Below, piece after piece: positions 52,206 to 64,000 of a DNA stretch of 64,000 nucleotides (positions within the stretch are counted from its first letter, which is position 1; each line of letters starts with the position of its first letter). The position numbers and the translations under genes were made by a program. The stretch lies in NCBI GenBank assembly GCA_034509925.1, contig CM067526.1, positions 10,459,629 to 10,523,628 on the forward strand. The letters run 5' to 3'. The notes beneath the pieces were generated by a model, which worked only from the letters and a program-made list of their open reading frames with translations, was not told where the DNA came from and ran no database searches. Source of the DNA: Hirudinaria manillensis. Its lineage: Eukaryota; Annelida; Clitellata; Hirudinida; Hirudinidae.

Positions 52206-53701
52206 GGCCGTAAGTTTCGAAATGCTCTGACCTCGCGACCAGGGCATATGGCCGTTTAACTTGTAATAAAAATATATATACAAAATGCATAACAGTTAAA
52301 TTGACATAAATAAAATCAAAACTACATGTTCTCCAGATCAATTTATTCACCAATTCCACCGATATTCACGTTCAGATTTTAACTAGTTAAATTAGTTGAA
52401 ATTGATATTTTTTAAATTGCGATAAAGGTTTTAAATGTAAAGGGTTTATTGTCCCAAAATGTTAGTTAACATTGATCGAGGGGAGTCACCTTATGAAAAA
52501 AAAAGACATGAGCAGTGTTTTTTTTTCAACAAAGCGGTGCCTCTATAGAAATGTACAATTAAAGTTTATTACATGTAAAATTTAGAGTTTAAAGTATTTT
52601 CAAAGAAATAGAAAGTCAACAGAAATTTTGACAAGTTATAAGGGCTCGTCTATAAAGTAGGTTGTGCCATCTCTCGAACTTTCGATGACCACAGTGGTAA
52701 CTTCTTTGCCATAGATATCTCAGCGCCACCTGGACTAAGACTATGGACATCCTCTTTCTGTTATTCTTTATGTCAGGGATTCGCGCAATGTCCCCGAAAC
52801 TCTCCTGTATCATCCGATCCGGCTGTAGAACATCTATATACCACAGGCTTCACTGGTGATTCCACGGGCTCCGCAGCTCTTGACCGACTGCAATTTCAAT
52901 TATTGACCGGGATCTCCTTTAATATCAGCACCCTCATCTCCTTTATCAATGTTTTTGACCCAGTTACTCTGTCTTCGTTTCGAGAGCGATCCCGACGGCT
53001 AACTTTTCGGAAGCAACAAATACCCGAAATATTCCAAATATTTAGTCAAGAGTGTCTTCTCTTCGTCAGCGGCCGTATCTGGTAGAGGTCTACGATTTTT
53101 CAGCCTATCACCACCGGCATCCGCACTCTTGGCTCCTATTCAATTTTAGCATAATTTGCCAATTCTAGATTATTTTTGTCACTATGTTCCCTAGTTCTTG
53201 ATTGCTAAACAAAAATCTTAATTTTTAATTGTGTAACGTCACACTTAGGTTTATCTCTCCTTTCCCCATGTCACAAGCTGTCAATTTTTACTTAGATACT
53301 CTCTCCTCGAGCGTGACGCAGCCTTTTGGGTTGTGACAGTGTGACACGGAAAAGGGAACGAGAGTAAAGATGGTCTAAAATAGTGTGACATAATTTATGA
53401 ACGGCCCGCATAAATAAGGAGATTTTCAATGACATCAAATAAATGGTTAATATTCACAAAGTTATTATTCATACGAATGTTTAGAAATGAGGTTACACGG
53501 TGTTCAGAGTTGCGTCGCGCTTCTGTTTGTCCGATGAGTGGTGATAGTACTGCTTGAGTCAAGTTTCGTTGTTAATATCTCTTGGGAATCGTTGTTAGCA
53601 GGTTCATTGAGACTAAGTCAAAAAAGAATGCCTAGAGTTTCTTTATTAAAATTATGTTAACTTTATTACAGTTCGAGTCTCGGATATCATAACTTATTAA
53701 C
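52206..53701. other. Divergent intergenic interval, ESD / FBXO4-like
   Basis: About 1.5 kb with both promoters. The part 52620-53340 is less AT-rich than its surroundings and carries scattered minus-strand open frames with stops, which could be an eroded mobile element. No terminal repeats or recognisable domain were found. Confidence 0.45.
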
Positions 53702-55185
53702 ATGAGTCTAACTCTTGAAGATTTTGATGTCAAGTGTACTTTCTCCGACTTGCCGGTTCAAAATATTATAATTCATTATGGCTTCTGAATAACATTCCTA
53801 ATAAGACGTTTCTGTCTTACAGGAACCTATACAACTGTTTATATTTAACCTCTTGGATTGTGTAACTTTATTAAAGGCAGCGCAAGTTTGTCAAACCTGG
53901 AGCAGACTGTGTACAGATAACTTATTGTGGAAACATAAACTCGAAAATGATATGATGAAATGGAATGTTATTGGTCATACATTTAACCCATATTCCTTAA
54001 GACAAATTTCTGATCCTGATTACAAACAAATGTTAGTAAATAATCTGCAATACTTTTACTAATAATATGTGGTTCGGATCTTTTTGTAGACCTACCAATA
54101 TCACATCTTTGTGATAGCATTGATTGTGAAATTTCTATCATAAACAAATAGCAAGCATTGGAAATGATGACATATTTATTCACCAGCAAATTAGTTTAAA
54201 AAAATCAAGTGCTTAATCAAGGATACTAACATCATTAAAGCCATTTAATTACAGTTATATGTCTTGCTCACCTCTTATGAGGAAGAATAAAATCACTTTC
54301 TTGAGCAAAATTTCAAAAGTGTTTCAATATGTGGTCAACCGAAAAGTTCCTAAACTTGCAATGTTTGGCCCAGGATTAGAAACTGGAGGTACTCGACTAG
54401 TGATCAACCTTTTACAGGACTACACTAATACCTTCAAGTTCATTTCACTGTTTCCTGGAAGATTTGAAGGTGCATCTCCTACCATGGAGAATTATTTCAA
54501 CTTTTAACATCATCATTTACATTTCTTAAAGCTATATTTTTTATTCAGGTATTGGCAGTGGAATAACACTGAACTTGAGCAGTCACTCTCTAGAATTCAA
54601 CCTCATAACTCTCTACACAGCCACACAGAATGAAAGAGAGAGTAGGTCAGCTGAAAAAAGAGCATTGCATAGCAGACTGTTTGTCCAAGAAAACTCAGGC
54701 CAGAATCAGTCTAAGTTGCAAAGGGCAATCAAGGATCTCTGCAGGACACTTGATGGCCTCATATATGTTGTGCATGCCTCATGCTCCCAGGATGAATGTT
54801 GAGTCCATTTTGATTGGACTAAATTTCTGATATTGATTTCTTTGACACACATTGCTATTTGCAGTAGTTTTAGGTCTCCCTGAACTGCTTGCCCTCTCCA
54901 ATGAAGTCCTTATCCCTCCCCATGTGCCACTGTTGGTTCTCTCTTGTGCAACAGCTCAGGACATCTCTCCTAGGTCTAGTGTTGAATTGGCAAAGGACCT
55001 ACAGCTCTTAAAACTCAATAGGCCTTGGCAGGTGAATGTCAAATAATAAACAAGATTAGTTATCAAGTCAGCTATCATAAGAGCATCGTATTTATGTTTG
55101 ACAGGTTCACAACTGCAGAGTTGATGGAATGTTAGGTATGGAGGATGCATTTAAATGGATAATCGAGACCAGCAAGAATTATTGA
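53702..55185 (+). CDS. FBXO4: F-box only protein 4-like (F-box plus GTPase-like domain)
   Basis: Substrate-receptor family for SCF ubiquitin ligases; in mammals FBXO4 targets include TRF1 and, as reported, cyclin D1. Exons: 53702-53755, 53823-54031, 54255-54469, 54549-54797, 54865-55031, 55105-55185. Phases join to 324 residues (human 387). The F-box spans about residues 16-62, with LLKAAQVCQTWSRL and LLWKHKL. The C-terminal atypical small-GTPase-like domain matches FBXO4: KLAMFGPGLE, GIGSGI, TQNERE, LDGLIYVV, PLLVLSC and NRPWQVH. The N-terminal region before the F-box is shorter than in vertebrates, so an upstream coding exon cannot be excluded. The gene ends 290 bp from the convergent gene's stop codon. 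Confidence 0.93.
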
Positions 55186-55282
55186 CGTGTAACTTATTAG
55201 TTAACTGATCGCCAAAACTTTTGTTTTGAATATTTAGTGGGCAGACCCCATGATCGTTGAATATATCATATTATGAACACAA

Positions 55283-55288
55283 AATAAA
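55283..55288 (+). terminator. Poly(A) signal AATAAA, FBXO4-like gene
   Basis: Canonical plus-strand signal about 100 bp after the stop codon. Confidence 0.55.
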
Positions 55289-55475
55289 ACTTTACAAAGC
55301 AGATTATTTTGTATTGGTAAGATTGAAAACATTAGATATTATTAAATATTATGACTTTAAAATATTAATATTCCGACTAAACTCTATTTGCTAGACAACT
55401 CGAATTTCAGAAGCAAAATGGCCCTGATTGAGGCATTAATCAGCTAAGATGTTATAACTAAAAAATAGTGAAAAA

Positions 55476-56149
55476 TTATTTATTATTGTACAATCCTGCA
55501 CACACCACTCCTGCAGACATCCCAAAAAGCCCTCCAAAAATTGGGCACATCTTAAATATGAGAGGGAAGCCAACTCCTCCTGCTAAGAATCCGGCAAAGA
55601 AGGCTCTGTCAACTCTGACTTGGTTTTTGTTATGTCTGAGCCTAAAGCAGCGATCGTAGAAGGCAATCTGATCTGCATTCACAGATTTCATTCTTCCGTA
55701 GGTCATTGCTGGACCGAGGAAGAGGCCTATGACAACTCCATACTTCCCAAATCTAAAATATATAGATAAGTACTCTTTAAAGTCAGTTGTGGTGGGAGCA
55801 TTGTGATAATCACAAATGTAAGTAAGTGAATGTGCCTCGCAGAATTTAAAGGTTGGTTGGAAGTACATCAAGAGACGTTAAGATGTACTCTGCTATTGCG
55901 TCCTTTTGCGCATAGTGGTTAAAACCGTTACCTCGTGGACGACTTCACTATGCCCTTAAAATTTCTCGAGTCTTTCTTGGCGAGTCCAACCAATGGCCCG
56001 AGCACCAAGGTGCCTAGCGTACCTAGAGCCTGCACACACTTCAACGTCACATGAAGATTTAGCTCTAATACGGGATAAGGTATAATTTTTAACTCTTCTT
56101 CATTAACGGAAAGTCCTGCCACATTCCTTAACCATATCGCACTCATCAT
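55476..56149 (-). CDS. Small multi-pass membrane protein of unknown function
   Basis: Exons 56149-55932 and 55752-55476 join in phase 2 to 164 residues. I do not recognise the family. Visible: a 40-residue N-terminal segment, then hydrophobic Gly-rich stretches at about residues 41-57, 77-92, and 124-161, the last long enough for two passes. The loop between has FYDRCFRLRHNKNQVRVDR, a conserved-looking basic block. Gly-rich helices of this kind occur in small mitochondrial inner-membrane proteins, but this is only a guess. There are two adjacent ATGs (56149 and 56146); I used the first. A minus-strand AATAAA (55484-55479) overlaps the last codons, so the 3' untranslated region may be very short. 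Confidence 0.75.
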
Positions 56150-57837
56150 AGACGAATTTAGAAGCAACGAGACAACTCCGCCCCAAATTATTTACCAGTG
56201 CTCACCTATTTATGATGCGCTTCACCGTTTTCAACAGGTTATTTAGTTAAACAATCGGCCGTTTACATCCATTTCCTCAATTATTACAAAGCTTCAAAGT
56301 ACCAGTTATTTTATCATTTATTATGTCCCGTACAAAAAAACGTTCGCTAGCAAGTTTCCATACTTAGCCGCACTCCCGCGTCATCACCTTTACGCACCCC
56401 AAATCTGATCAAATGGCTAAAGTGCAACACTCCAGCAGTGAAAGCAACCTTTCTTGAAAAAGCATTCCTTTGCAGCTCTAGTAAACTATCCCAAGTGAGA
56501 TTCCACTGCCTCAAATATGCATCTTTAAGCAAAACAAAACAATGCAAATGCAAAAATATATTGTCTTACAACCAAAATATCGAAAAGATACAAAATCCAA
56601 CTGAAGTAACCAAAATAAACCCCTCGATGGCAATTAACTAAGTTGCCATCCATTGGGTTTAGAACCATCACACTAAATGCAGCCTAGTAACTTAAGAAGC
56701 AGCAACAGCAAAAATGAACTTCAACTGGCATGATCGTTTGAAATCATGGAGAGGGATATGTTCAACAAAACTAATATTCTGATAAGCTATTACACAAGCC
56801 GGTATTCTTCATAAAATATGAGATAAGGTGATTAAGAAAATAGCAAAATGGAAAAGATGATTATTGAAAAAAGACCAACAAATCAATAAACAATTTATTA
56901 CCCTCCATGAATTTCTATTACTGCAAACAGAGGAATGGTTGTGTCAATCTAACAAAACATCTCAAATACAAAGACTTGCATGAAAATATAGCATCATAGA
57001 TGACAGTTCTTAGCAAAGTGAAGAGGCAGAGATTTAGTTTGCCCATGGAAGCACACCTCCATCAGGCAGAATCAGAATGATTCCATCGTCATAAGAGTGA
57101 CATTGTCATTCAAAAACACCAAATGAATCTCAGCTTCTTGAATGCAGGCAGCTACCACGAGGAGTCACAAAATGATGAGCAATAGTCTCGAGACTAATGA
57201 TATTAATTGGGCATACTGGGTCACATAGATTATGTTTAGGTTGCAAATGATTTTAAATGATTCAAGAGCCAACTGAGCCTATTTCATCTAAATCAAATTC
57301 CTATTTCACGAATCAACTGAACTGAAAAGATTATTCATGATTCATAGGTCTCAAACTGAACCCACCAAATAATTTATAGGTCAGTGTCACATCAATGATA
57401 GGTAACACACTAGTATTGGATGTCTAATGATTATCAAACATTAGGTCCACACAAAAGAACAGTCACGCATTTCTTTCCAATCAGATCGTCATCCATTGAG
57501 CTCATGCATAGTAGGACTGATAGTGGGCATACCAAACCTCACCTGAATGCTTGAGAGACCTGTATTTGATGAAATATAATTTCTTTGTGAACCATATAAA
57601 ATCATTTCTATAGATCAACAAAATTGACAAAATCCCTTTGAGTCACAAACGTCAAGGGCAAGTATTTAAGTCAAGATTTTGTAAAACATGATTCATTTGC
57701 ACCAGAGGACTAGATAAACAATGGACCCACATAAGTTCTTGACATCCTATGCATATGTATGAGGCACCCAAAAGATTGGCCAAATGTAAATACAAAATCA
57801 ATTAAAGTTTGCTTCAAGCCACAAAAAATCATTTTAA
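56150..57837. other. Intergenic interval, membrane protein / desaturase
   Basis: No exon supported. A minus-strand AATAAA at 56899-56894 could end a long desaturase 3' untranslated region of about 940 nt. The rest is AT-rich without repeats that stand out. Confidence 0.55.
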
Positions 57838-60800
57838 TTACTTCCAGCTAAAAAAAATCTCATATATAAATAAAAACCATTCAATATTTTCATACTTGAC
57901 AATATCCATGAAAGCCTCAGACAGAGTCTTGCACTTGTAAGGAATGCCATGCTTCTTGCACAAGGACTTAACGTAGGGAGCAATCTTATACAAGTTATGA
58001 CGTGGCATGGTAGGGAAGCAGCTGTATAAGCAATCGATTTAATAAAGTTAACACAATTAGTTTAAATGTTTATTCATAATTATTATTATATGTGTGGTGA
58101 TTTCTTTTCAATACCAACATCCTACCAGCAGTAATCAAGGTCAAGTAAAATAAAAATTAAATATAATTCATGAAATATGAGTCATTAGAAATGATTTCAT
58201 TACAAAAACCAACAGAAATTTAAATCTTTGCTCCAACAGAATTGCAAAACATAAAAACGTTCAAGGATTTAAACAATTGTACCGGTTAAAAAATTACATA
58301 ACCGCCACACAAAATACTAAATATCATTTGAGACTCACTGATGCTCTATCTGGAAGTTGAGATGGCCAGTGAACCAATCATTGAAAAGTGATTTTTCAAC
58401 ATCACATGTCGCATACAACTACAGAAGGAAACACTCAATTAATTAATTAAAGTTTTTAAAAAATTAATTTTGAGATCAAAGACTTCAGTTTCTTAAAGTC
58501 CTCTGAATATCTTTAATGAGGAACCTAGCCAATATGAAAGAAAGTCCCAGATGAAAGAAAATGCTTTTTTGAGAAGAAAAATAAAAATAAAGGATTTTAA
58601 AATGAAAGTTTGAAAAGTATTTATGTTTTTATTTTTTGTCTAAGATCAAGGACTTTAACTTCTCCACCTCTCCTTTGCCACTTTGACATGACAAGTCAAA
58701 GTGGCATAGATCTAAAGGCTGTCATAGATCTAAAGTTCTATGTTTAAGTAGTTGTAAGAGGGACCACCATACAGAAAAACAGCAATCATTCAAAGTAAAG
58801 TCTTGCATTTTTGTATTTATCATGTTAATGTGCTGTCCTAACCTGAAGTGCCAACCAGGGCCTCTCCTTGTCATCCTCAATATCCATGGGAATGTGGTTA
58901 GACTGACTCACCCATACAAACCAGTGACTTTCCAGACACCTTGGATTAAAAAACAAATATATTTCTTAAATTAATGTGAATTACATCTGTATAATGTAAT
59001 AATTTCTCCCGTATGTCAACAGGTTTGCAATAAAATCATATTCCACATATCCGGTCACAAAAGCAGAATATTTTAGTGTTCACTAATAATAGTGTTCTTG
59101 TCAGGCCATAACAACATCATAACACTCTTATTTTAAATAACTTGATGGCTGATCTTAGATTTTTAAAACTTTCTCCAAGTTTGGCACTTGCATTGAGCTT
59201 TAGATAAAATTCAGGATGCTACTTATGGATTTAAAGTATTCTTGACCATCAAAAAGATGCATAAATAAACATTTCAAAGCTTGCATTGTTTCATAAAAGG
59301 GCTAATTCTTTAACCAAAATAACATATTTTTTCAGCTTGACTGTTCAAACGAGGGTGGTACCTTAAATTAAAAACTTCATTTACCTGATCATGAAGTAAT
59401 ATCCTATGGTGCCCCAAAATCCAAAAAAAGGGGTATATAATGCCAAGAGTTTGATGTAGAACAATGTCATGAAAAACACATCCTGGAATCGATAGGATAT
59501 ATTTTATAACATCAATAAACCCTGACAATTATCCATCAAGACATCAATTATTACCTGCCAATTCTTCCTCGAAATAGGATGTTTGAAGATCATAATTTGA
59601 AAGAAAACAGGGAATAGTAGTGGTGGTCCAACTGTTAATGAAAGTTTTTTGTTTGTAATTCATACATAAACACTAATTACATTAAAAAAAAATACATAAA
59701 GACAAACAAGTCTCTTATATTATAAATTAAATACCCAAATACATTTAAATTTAATATATTAAATTAAATAAATTAAATACCCAAATACAATCATTAAATT
59801 CCATTATTAAGCACTCGAGGGAACTCAGTTATTTTTAAAATAATCTTGATAAATGAGCAGCCCAGCAAAGGACCTCCAAACAATTCCTCAAGATTATCTC
59901 TCTTTTCAACAGGATCCCACTTTCTGACTTTTCTGTTTAACATGTTGACAAAAAAAAACAATTTGAATTTGTCTAACTTATAAAAAAGTATCTGTGCTGC
60001 CAATTGTATGGCATGGACATCTTCTTTTCTCTGGCAACCTGAAGAAACAAAAACAATTAACTGATGATAAAACAGTAAGTAAATTTATTATTAATTTAAG
60101 TCCAATGTCCTATCCTAACAATTTCCTCCTTGAAAATATGCAAGGCATTTCATCTGAATTTCACAACTCTAAAACCCCCTTTGGCATCCATAATAACCCA
60201 TAAGATGCACAATGTTGTGGTATGGCAGATTATCATATCATTAAAAACAACGACACCTACATGAAGTTTGCTCCCTTCAGCTATTTTGAAATCCATTACC
60301 CCATCTCACTTTGGTACTTTAACCTCAATGTGTATTAACTCAATTAGCAGGTTTGAATGATTTGCCAGGCTCATGTTTTCAGTTTTGTTTGTTAGCTCTC
60401 ATTATCATTTTACATGGTCTGCTGACAATAAGAAAACTTTACGGCCCACTACTCTGCTTTGTCACCAGATAAATAAATAAAATAAAATTGATAAGTAAAT
60501 CCTGATAATAATTAAATAATATATTGATGTGAAACCTTCTATTTTATTGCTTGTAGCATTGGACTAATCCCATGTGGGTGCAAACGAATAAAACTCTGAA
60601 CCGAATTGGAGACACCAAATGACTAATAAAAGCCAAGGCCAACCAAATAATCGAATAAAATCCCAAGCATCACACAGACACAACAACATGCATTCAAATT
60701 AAAGTCACCTTATGTCTGTTCATTCATTCATTCCTCCATTCAGGTTCTCATGGCAACGCAAAATGTCGAGTGTTAGTACGTGTCCTCAAACATGTCCACA

Positions 60801-63567
60801 CAACACCAAAGTTTGTTGAAGTACTAGAAATACAAACAGTCCGAAGGTATGTGCACTCACTCTTTTAGGAATTTCCTCTCCTAGAACAAACACTGCATCC
60901 AATCTAACATCTGGATCCTTGTTAATCTGAAAGCAATCCACAGCAAAGAGTTTATAAACGGATCCTATCGTCCAACGCGATCATTCATAAGCGTGAGAGT
61001 ACAAACCACGTTTGGTTTTGAATGATGCTGATTGTGAAGATGTTGCCACCACGAGGTAGATGCTCCCTGTAGAATAGGAAATATCATCAGTTTGCTTCTT
61101 TAACACACAACTGATAACTATTTTCAAGGAATTTAAGCTCATATCACGAGCAAAAAAGATCAAATAATAATTAATGAATTCAGAAAACTAAGAAAGTTGT
61201 TTCGATGGAAATTGAATGTCAAACTGCAGAAAAATAATTATGTTCAGAAATATTTTTATCTTACTTTGATAATGTTCATGACAAAAGTATGGAATAATTA
61301 TGTTCAGAAATATTTTTATCTTACTTTGATAATGTTCATGACAAAAGTATGGAATAATTATGTTCAGAAATATTTTTATCTTACTTTGATAATGTTCATG
61401 ACAAAAGTATGGAATAATTATGTTCAGAAATATTTTTATCTTACTTTGATAATGTTCATGACAAAAGTATGGAATAATTATGTTCAGAAATATTTTTATC
61501 TTACTTTGATAATGTTCATGACAAAAGTATGGAATAATTATGTTCAGAAATATTTTTATCTTACTTTGATAATGTTCATGACAAAAGTATGGAATAATTA
61601 TGTTCAGAAATATTTTTATCTTACTTTGATAATGTTCATGACAAAAGTATGGAATAATTATGTTCAGAAATATTTTTATCTTACTTTGATAATGTTCATG
61701 ACAAAAGTATGGAATAATTATGTTCAGAAATATTTTTATCTTACTTTGATAATGTTCATGACAAAAGTATGGAATAATTATGTTCAGAAATATTTTTATC
61801 TTACTTTGATAATGTTCATGACAAAAGTATGGAATAATTATGTTCAGAAATATTTTTATCTTACTTTGATAATGTTCATGACAAAAGTATGGAATAATTA
61901 TGTTCAGAAATATTTTTATCTTACTTTGATAATGTTCATGACAAAAGTATGGAATAATTATGTTCAGAAATATTTTTATCTTACTTTGATAATGTTCATG
62001 ACAAAAGTATGGAATAATTATGTTCAGAAATATTTTTATCTTACTTTGATAATGTTCATGACAAAAGTATGGAATATCTTGTTCAGTTTAGAACTTTTAA
62101 ACACTGACAGATGACCAAAATCGTGCTGACTCCAACCAGCTTCAGCCTAACCATGCAATCAGTTAAATAATTAATAATTAATTAAGTCAAATGATTATTT
62201 GGCAGTTATATTGATCGAACGACGTAAATATTCACGACGGAAGACAAATTAAACATTCATGACGACACTGCAATGAAAGTATAATCGCTGCAGTTCAACC
62301 TGCATGTCACAACAAGTACTCCTCGAATGAGCATGACTCAGCAATTAATATACAATTAACATAAAAACAATTATGCAGAACAAATTTTAACAATACATGT
62401 GGAATATTATCAACAAACAAGTCCAATCAGCAGCCTACCTGAACAATGGTGTAAAAGAGAACAGATAAGCAAGTAGGAATCCAGCCAGTTCCATAATAAT
62501 AGAGCACTAAGTAGGCCAGGACTTCAAAAAAGATGAGGTGTCCAATGATGAAAGTGTAAAAACACTTGCTCGGAATGAATAAACCCTGATTATCATAAAA
62601 ATGATAAACTTTATTTCAAACTTGAGTTCAGTTTGTCATCTTGCCAACAACAGTTGTTGCTTTGTTGTGTGAATGTCGCCATCAAAATTATAATCATTAT
62701 AAATTGATTTCAACCAATTAATCTGCTTTGCCTCAGTCTCAACAATATTTTCCAAACACGCAAACCATTTTATCAGCCGTTTTCCTGAGTTCTTCAAAAT
62801 CTTTTTTTATATCCTCATCTTTGATTTTCTCTGGAGGACTTGGTCCAACTGCACCCATATAGAGAGGTGCCATATACTTTGAAACCTTCAGTTTGTCCTT
62901 ATGAAACTCTCTGAAAGCTTCCTAATTAAAATGAGGCAATGTTTGTGTTATACATAAAATGCTGACAGACATAGTTAATGCAAAAAATGATGAAAAAAAT
63001 TACGTGAGTAGTTTCCTAGTGACTTATTGATTAAATGTATACATGTGGACATGACATGAGATCAAATAAATTTGTTCAACATCACAATATTGAGGTTAAC
63101 ATAATAATATATCCATTCTTAAAACATTCACAAATTCTAATTTGAAGTTAGAACAATGTAATTTAATGAAATTAGAAAAGTATAATTTTCTCTATAGTGA
63201 AAGTGATACATAGAATTTATTAAGCAATTTCAGTTCTTTAAGAAACTAGATTAATTAATTTTTTTTATCAAACTACATACAAACTACAACATTTGAAATA
63301 ATTTAAGTTTAAACCATGGGTCCAAACTTTCCTATCTTTCTCATCTCTCATCAAACTGTCAAAAACACCATATTGAAATTTGATCACACTCACAGTTGCA
63401 TCTTGTCCAGCATAATGGCCCATGATAGCAGACCCACCAGGATGCTTTTTACTCCAATTTGTCACATTGTAGACTTGATTTTCAATGACAACCCATCTGT
63501 CTGTCCTTGTATTGTGCTTTTTAACTTCCTCCCATGTAATTTCTTGAGCGTTTTCCTCCTTGCACAT
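57838..63567 (-). CDS. Cytochrome-b5 front-end fatty acid desaturase (FADS1/2-like)
   Basis: ER-membrane enzyme that adds a double bond between an existing one and the carboxyl end of a long-chain acyl group. Exons in transcript order: 63567-63394, 62921-62766, 62585-62439, 62146-62045, 61066-61007, 60926-60861, 60038-59978, 59631-59555, 59482-59385, 58939-58843, 58418-58339, 58021-57838; phases join to 433 residues (human FADS2 444). The N-terminal cytochrome b5 domain has heme-ligand motif HPGG (42-45) and HYAG (51-54). Three His boxes are complete: HDFGH (167-171), HNQHH (204-208) and QIEHH (369-373, split by the last intron). Hydrophobic segments lie between. Regioselectivity (delta-5, -6 or other) cannot be read. 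The last 18 residues after DIVK do not match the family; a donor-like GTATGA is present there, so the C-terminus is less certain. Exon 4 ends inside a 60-bp tandem repeat. Confidence 0.95.
61233..62076. repeat. 60-bp minisatellite of about 14 perfect copies spanning an exon-intron junction
   Basis: A 60-bp unit is repeated about 14.07 times with no difference that I can see. In desaturase sense each unit contains the last 27 or more nucleotides of exon 4 (HTFVMNIIK) followed by the donor GTAAGA. The first copy (62045-62076) is the genuine exon end; the other 13 lie in intron 4. The GT of each donor is at 62044-62043, 61984-61983 and so on to 61264-61263. Each donor is followed at once by an in-frame TAA. 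Confidence 0.97.
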
Positions 63568-64000
63568 TTTGTTGTTTCAGAGTATACTCTGCTGATGATA
63601 AAAAAAGAGGTAAATTTCTTGTATTTTTAAAACTCGAACATAACATTAAAACCTCGATCGAAAAAGTATCAACTACGGACATCGATCAATATTAAGCATC
63701 AATTATTCAGACACAACTTTCGATTCAGCTTAGCAACTGTTTTAATGTTATTATTTTAATTCGGCTCGACACATTACATCGAAATCCATATTCTAAATCG
63801 TTAATCACTTTAAAGATTCTCAGGCGATAAACGCCTTTATCTTTTAAGGTCAGCATAAAACCGAACCTTATCACGAAACGTGTGGCAGATTTAATGCAAT
63901 CGTTCACAAATTTAACCACCTAATCCTAAAAGGCAAAAACCAACTCCTAAATCCTACATCGACTAAGGATCGATCAGCAGATACCCGCAAATGTTGCAGA
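63568..64000. other. 5' flank of the desaturase gene
   Basis: Presumed promoter and leader of the minus-strand desaturase. No TATA-like or other element can be assigned with confidence, and no exon is supported to the window end. Confidence 0.45.

Noticed and set aside
61197-62114. 305-codon plus-strand open frame with a perfect 20-residue repeat
   Set aside because: It is the antisense reading of the 60-bp minisatellite at the desaturase exon 4 junction. The unit length is divisible by three, so any stop-free frame stays open. No independent gene signal.

Overview
The window is nuclear DNA of an invertebrate animal. Every recognisable gene is split by short GT-AG introns, and the gene set is metazoan: EGF and thrombospondin type-1 modules carried on phase-1 exons, PACS, FBXO4, bifunctional AASS, esterase D and a cytochrome-b5 front-end desaturase. 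Noncoding DNA is AT-rich and full of simple repeats. I cannot name the phylum. No tRNA, rRNA or CRISPR array was seen. Exon coordinates were read by eye from splice sites, reading frame and remembered family sequences; junction phases were checked for every gene listed.

Layout. (1) 1-23294, plus strand: a giant mucin-like type I membrane protein. Its first 17.1 kb are about 77 tandem copies of a 222-bp (74-residue) Ser/Thr-rich unit, truncated by the window start and broken by a 1-bp insertion near 5490. A Thr-rich stalk, six EGF modules, one TSP1 module, a membrane-proximal region with a polybasic site, a transmembrane helix and a highly charged cytoplasmic tail follow. (2) 24268-29507, minus: AASS, lysine degradation, 20 exons. 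(3) 33509-49132, plus: PACS-family sorting protein, 23 exons, with a young, short, antisense LTR retrotransposon in intron 8. (4) 50378-52205, minus: S-formylglutathione hydrolase (esterase D), 9 exons. (5) 53702-55185, plus: FBXO4-like F-box protein, 6 exons. (6) 55476-56149, minus: a small multi-pass membrane protein I do not recognise, 2 exons. (7) 57838-63567, minus: front-end fatty acid desaturase, 12 exons.

The genes are unrelated housekeeping or accessory functions, mostly in alternating orientation, giving convergent pairs (mucin/AASS, PACS/ESD, FBXO4/membrane protein) and divergent pairs (AASS/PACS, ESD/FBXO4). There is no sign of an operon or of a shared pathway.

The most unusual feature is in the desaturase gene. 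A perfect 60-bp tandem repeat of about 14 copies starts inside exon 4 and runs through the intron, so the exon end and its 5' splice site are present 14 times in a row. Only the first copy keeps the reading frame. The mucin array, its higher-order repeat structure and its single frameshift are the second focus, and the LTR element with a tRNA-Leu primer site is the third.
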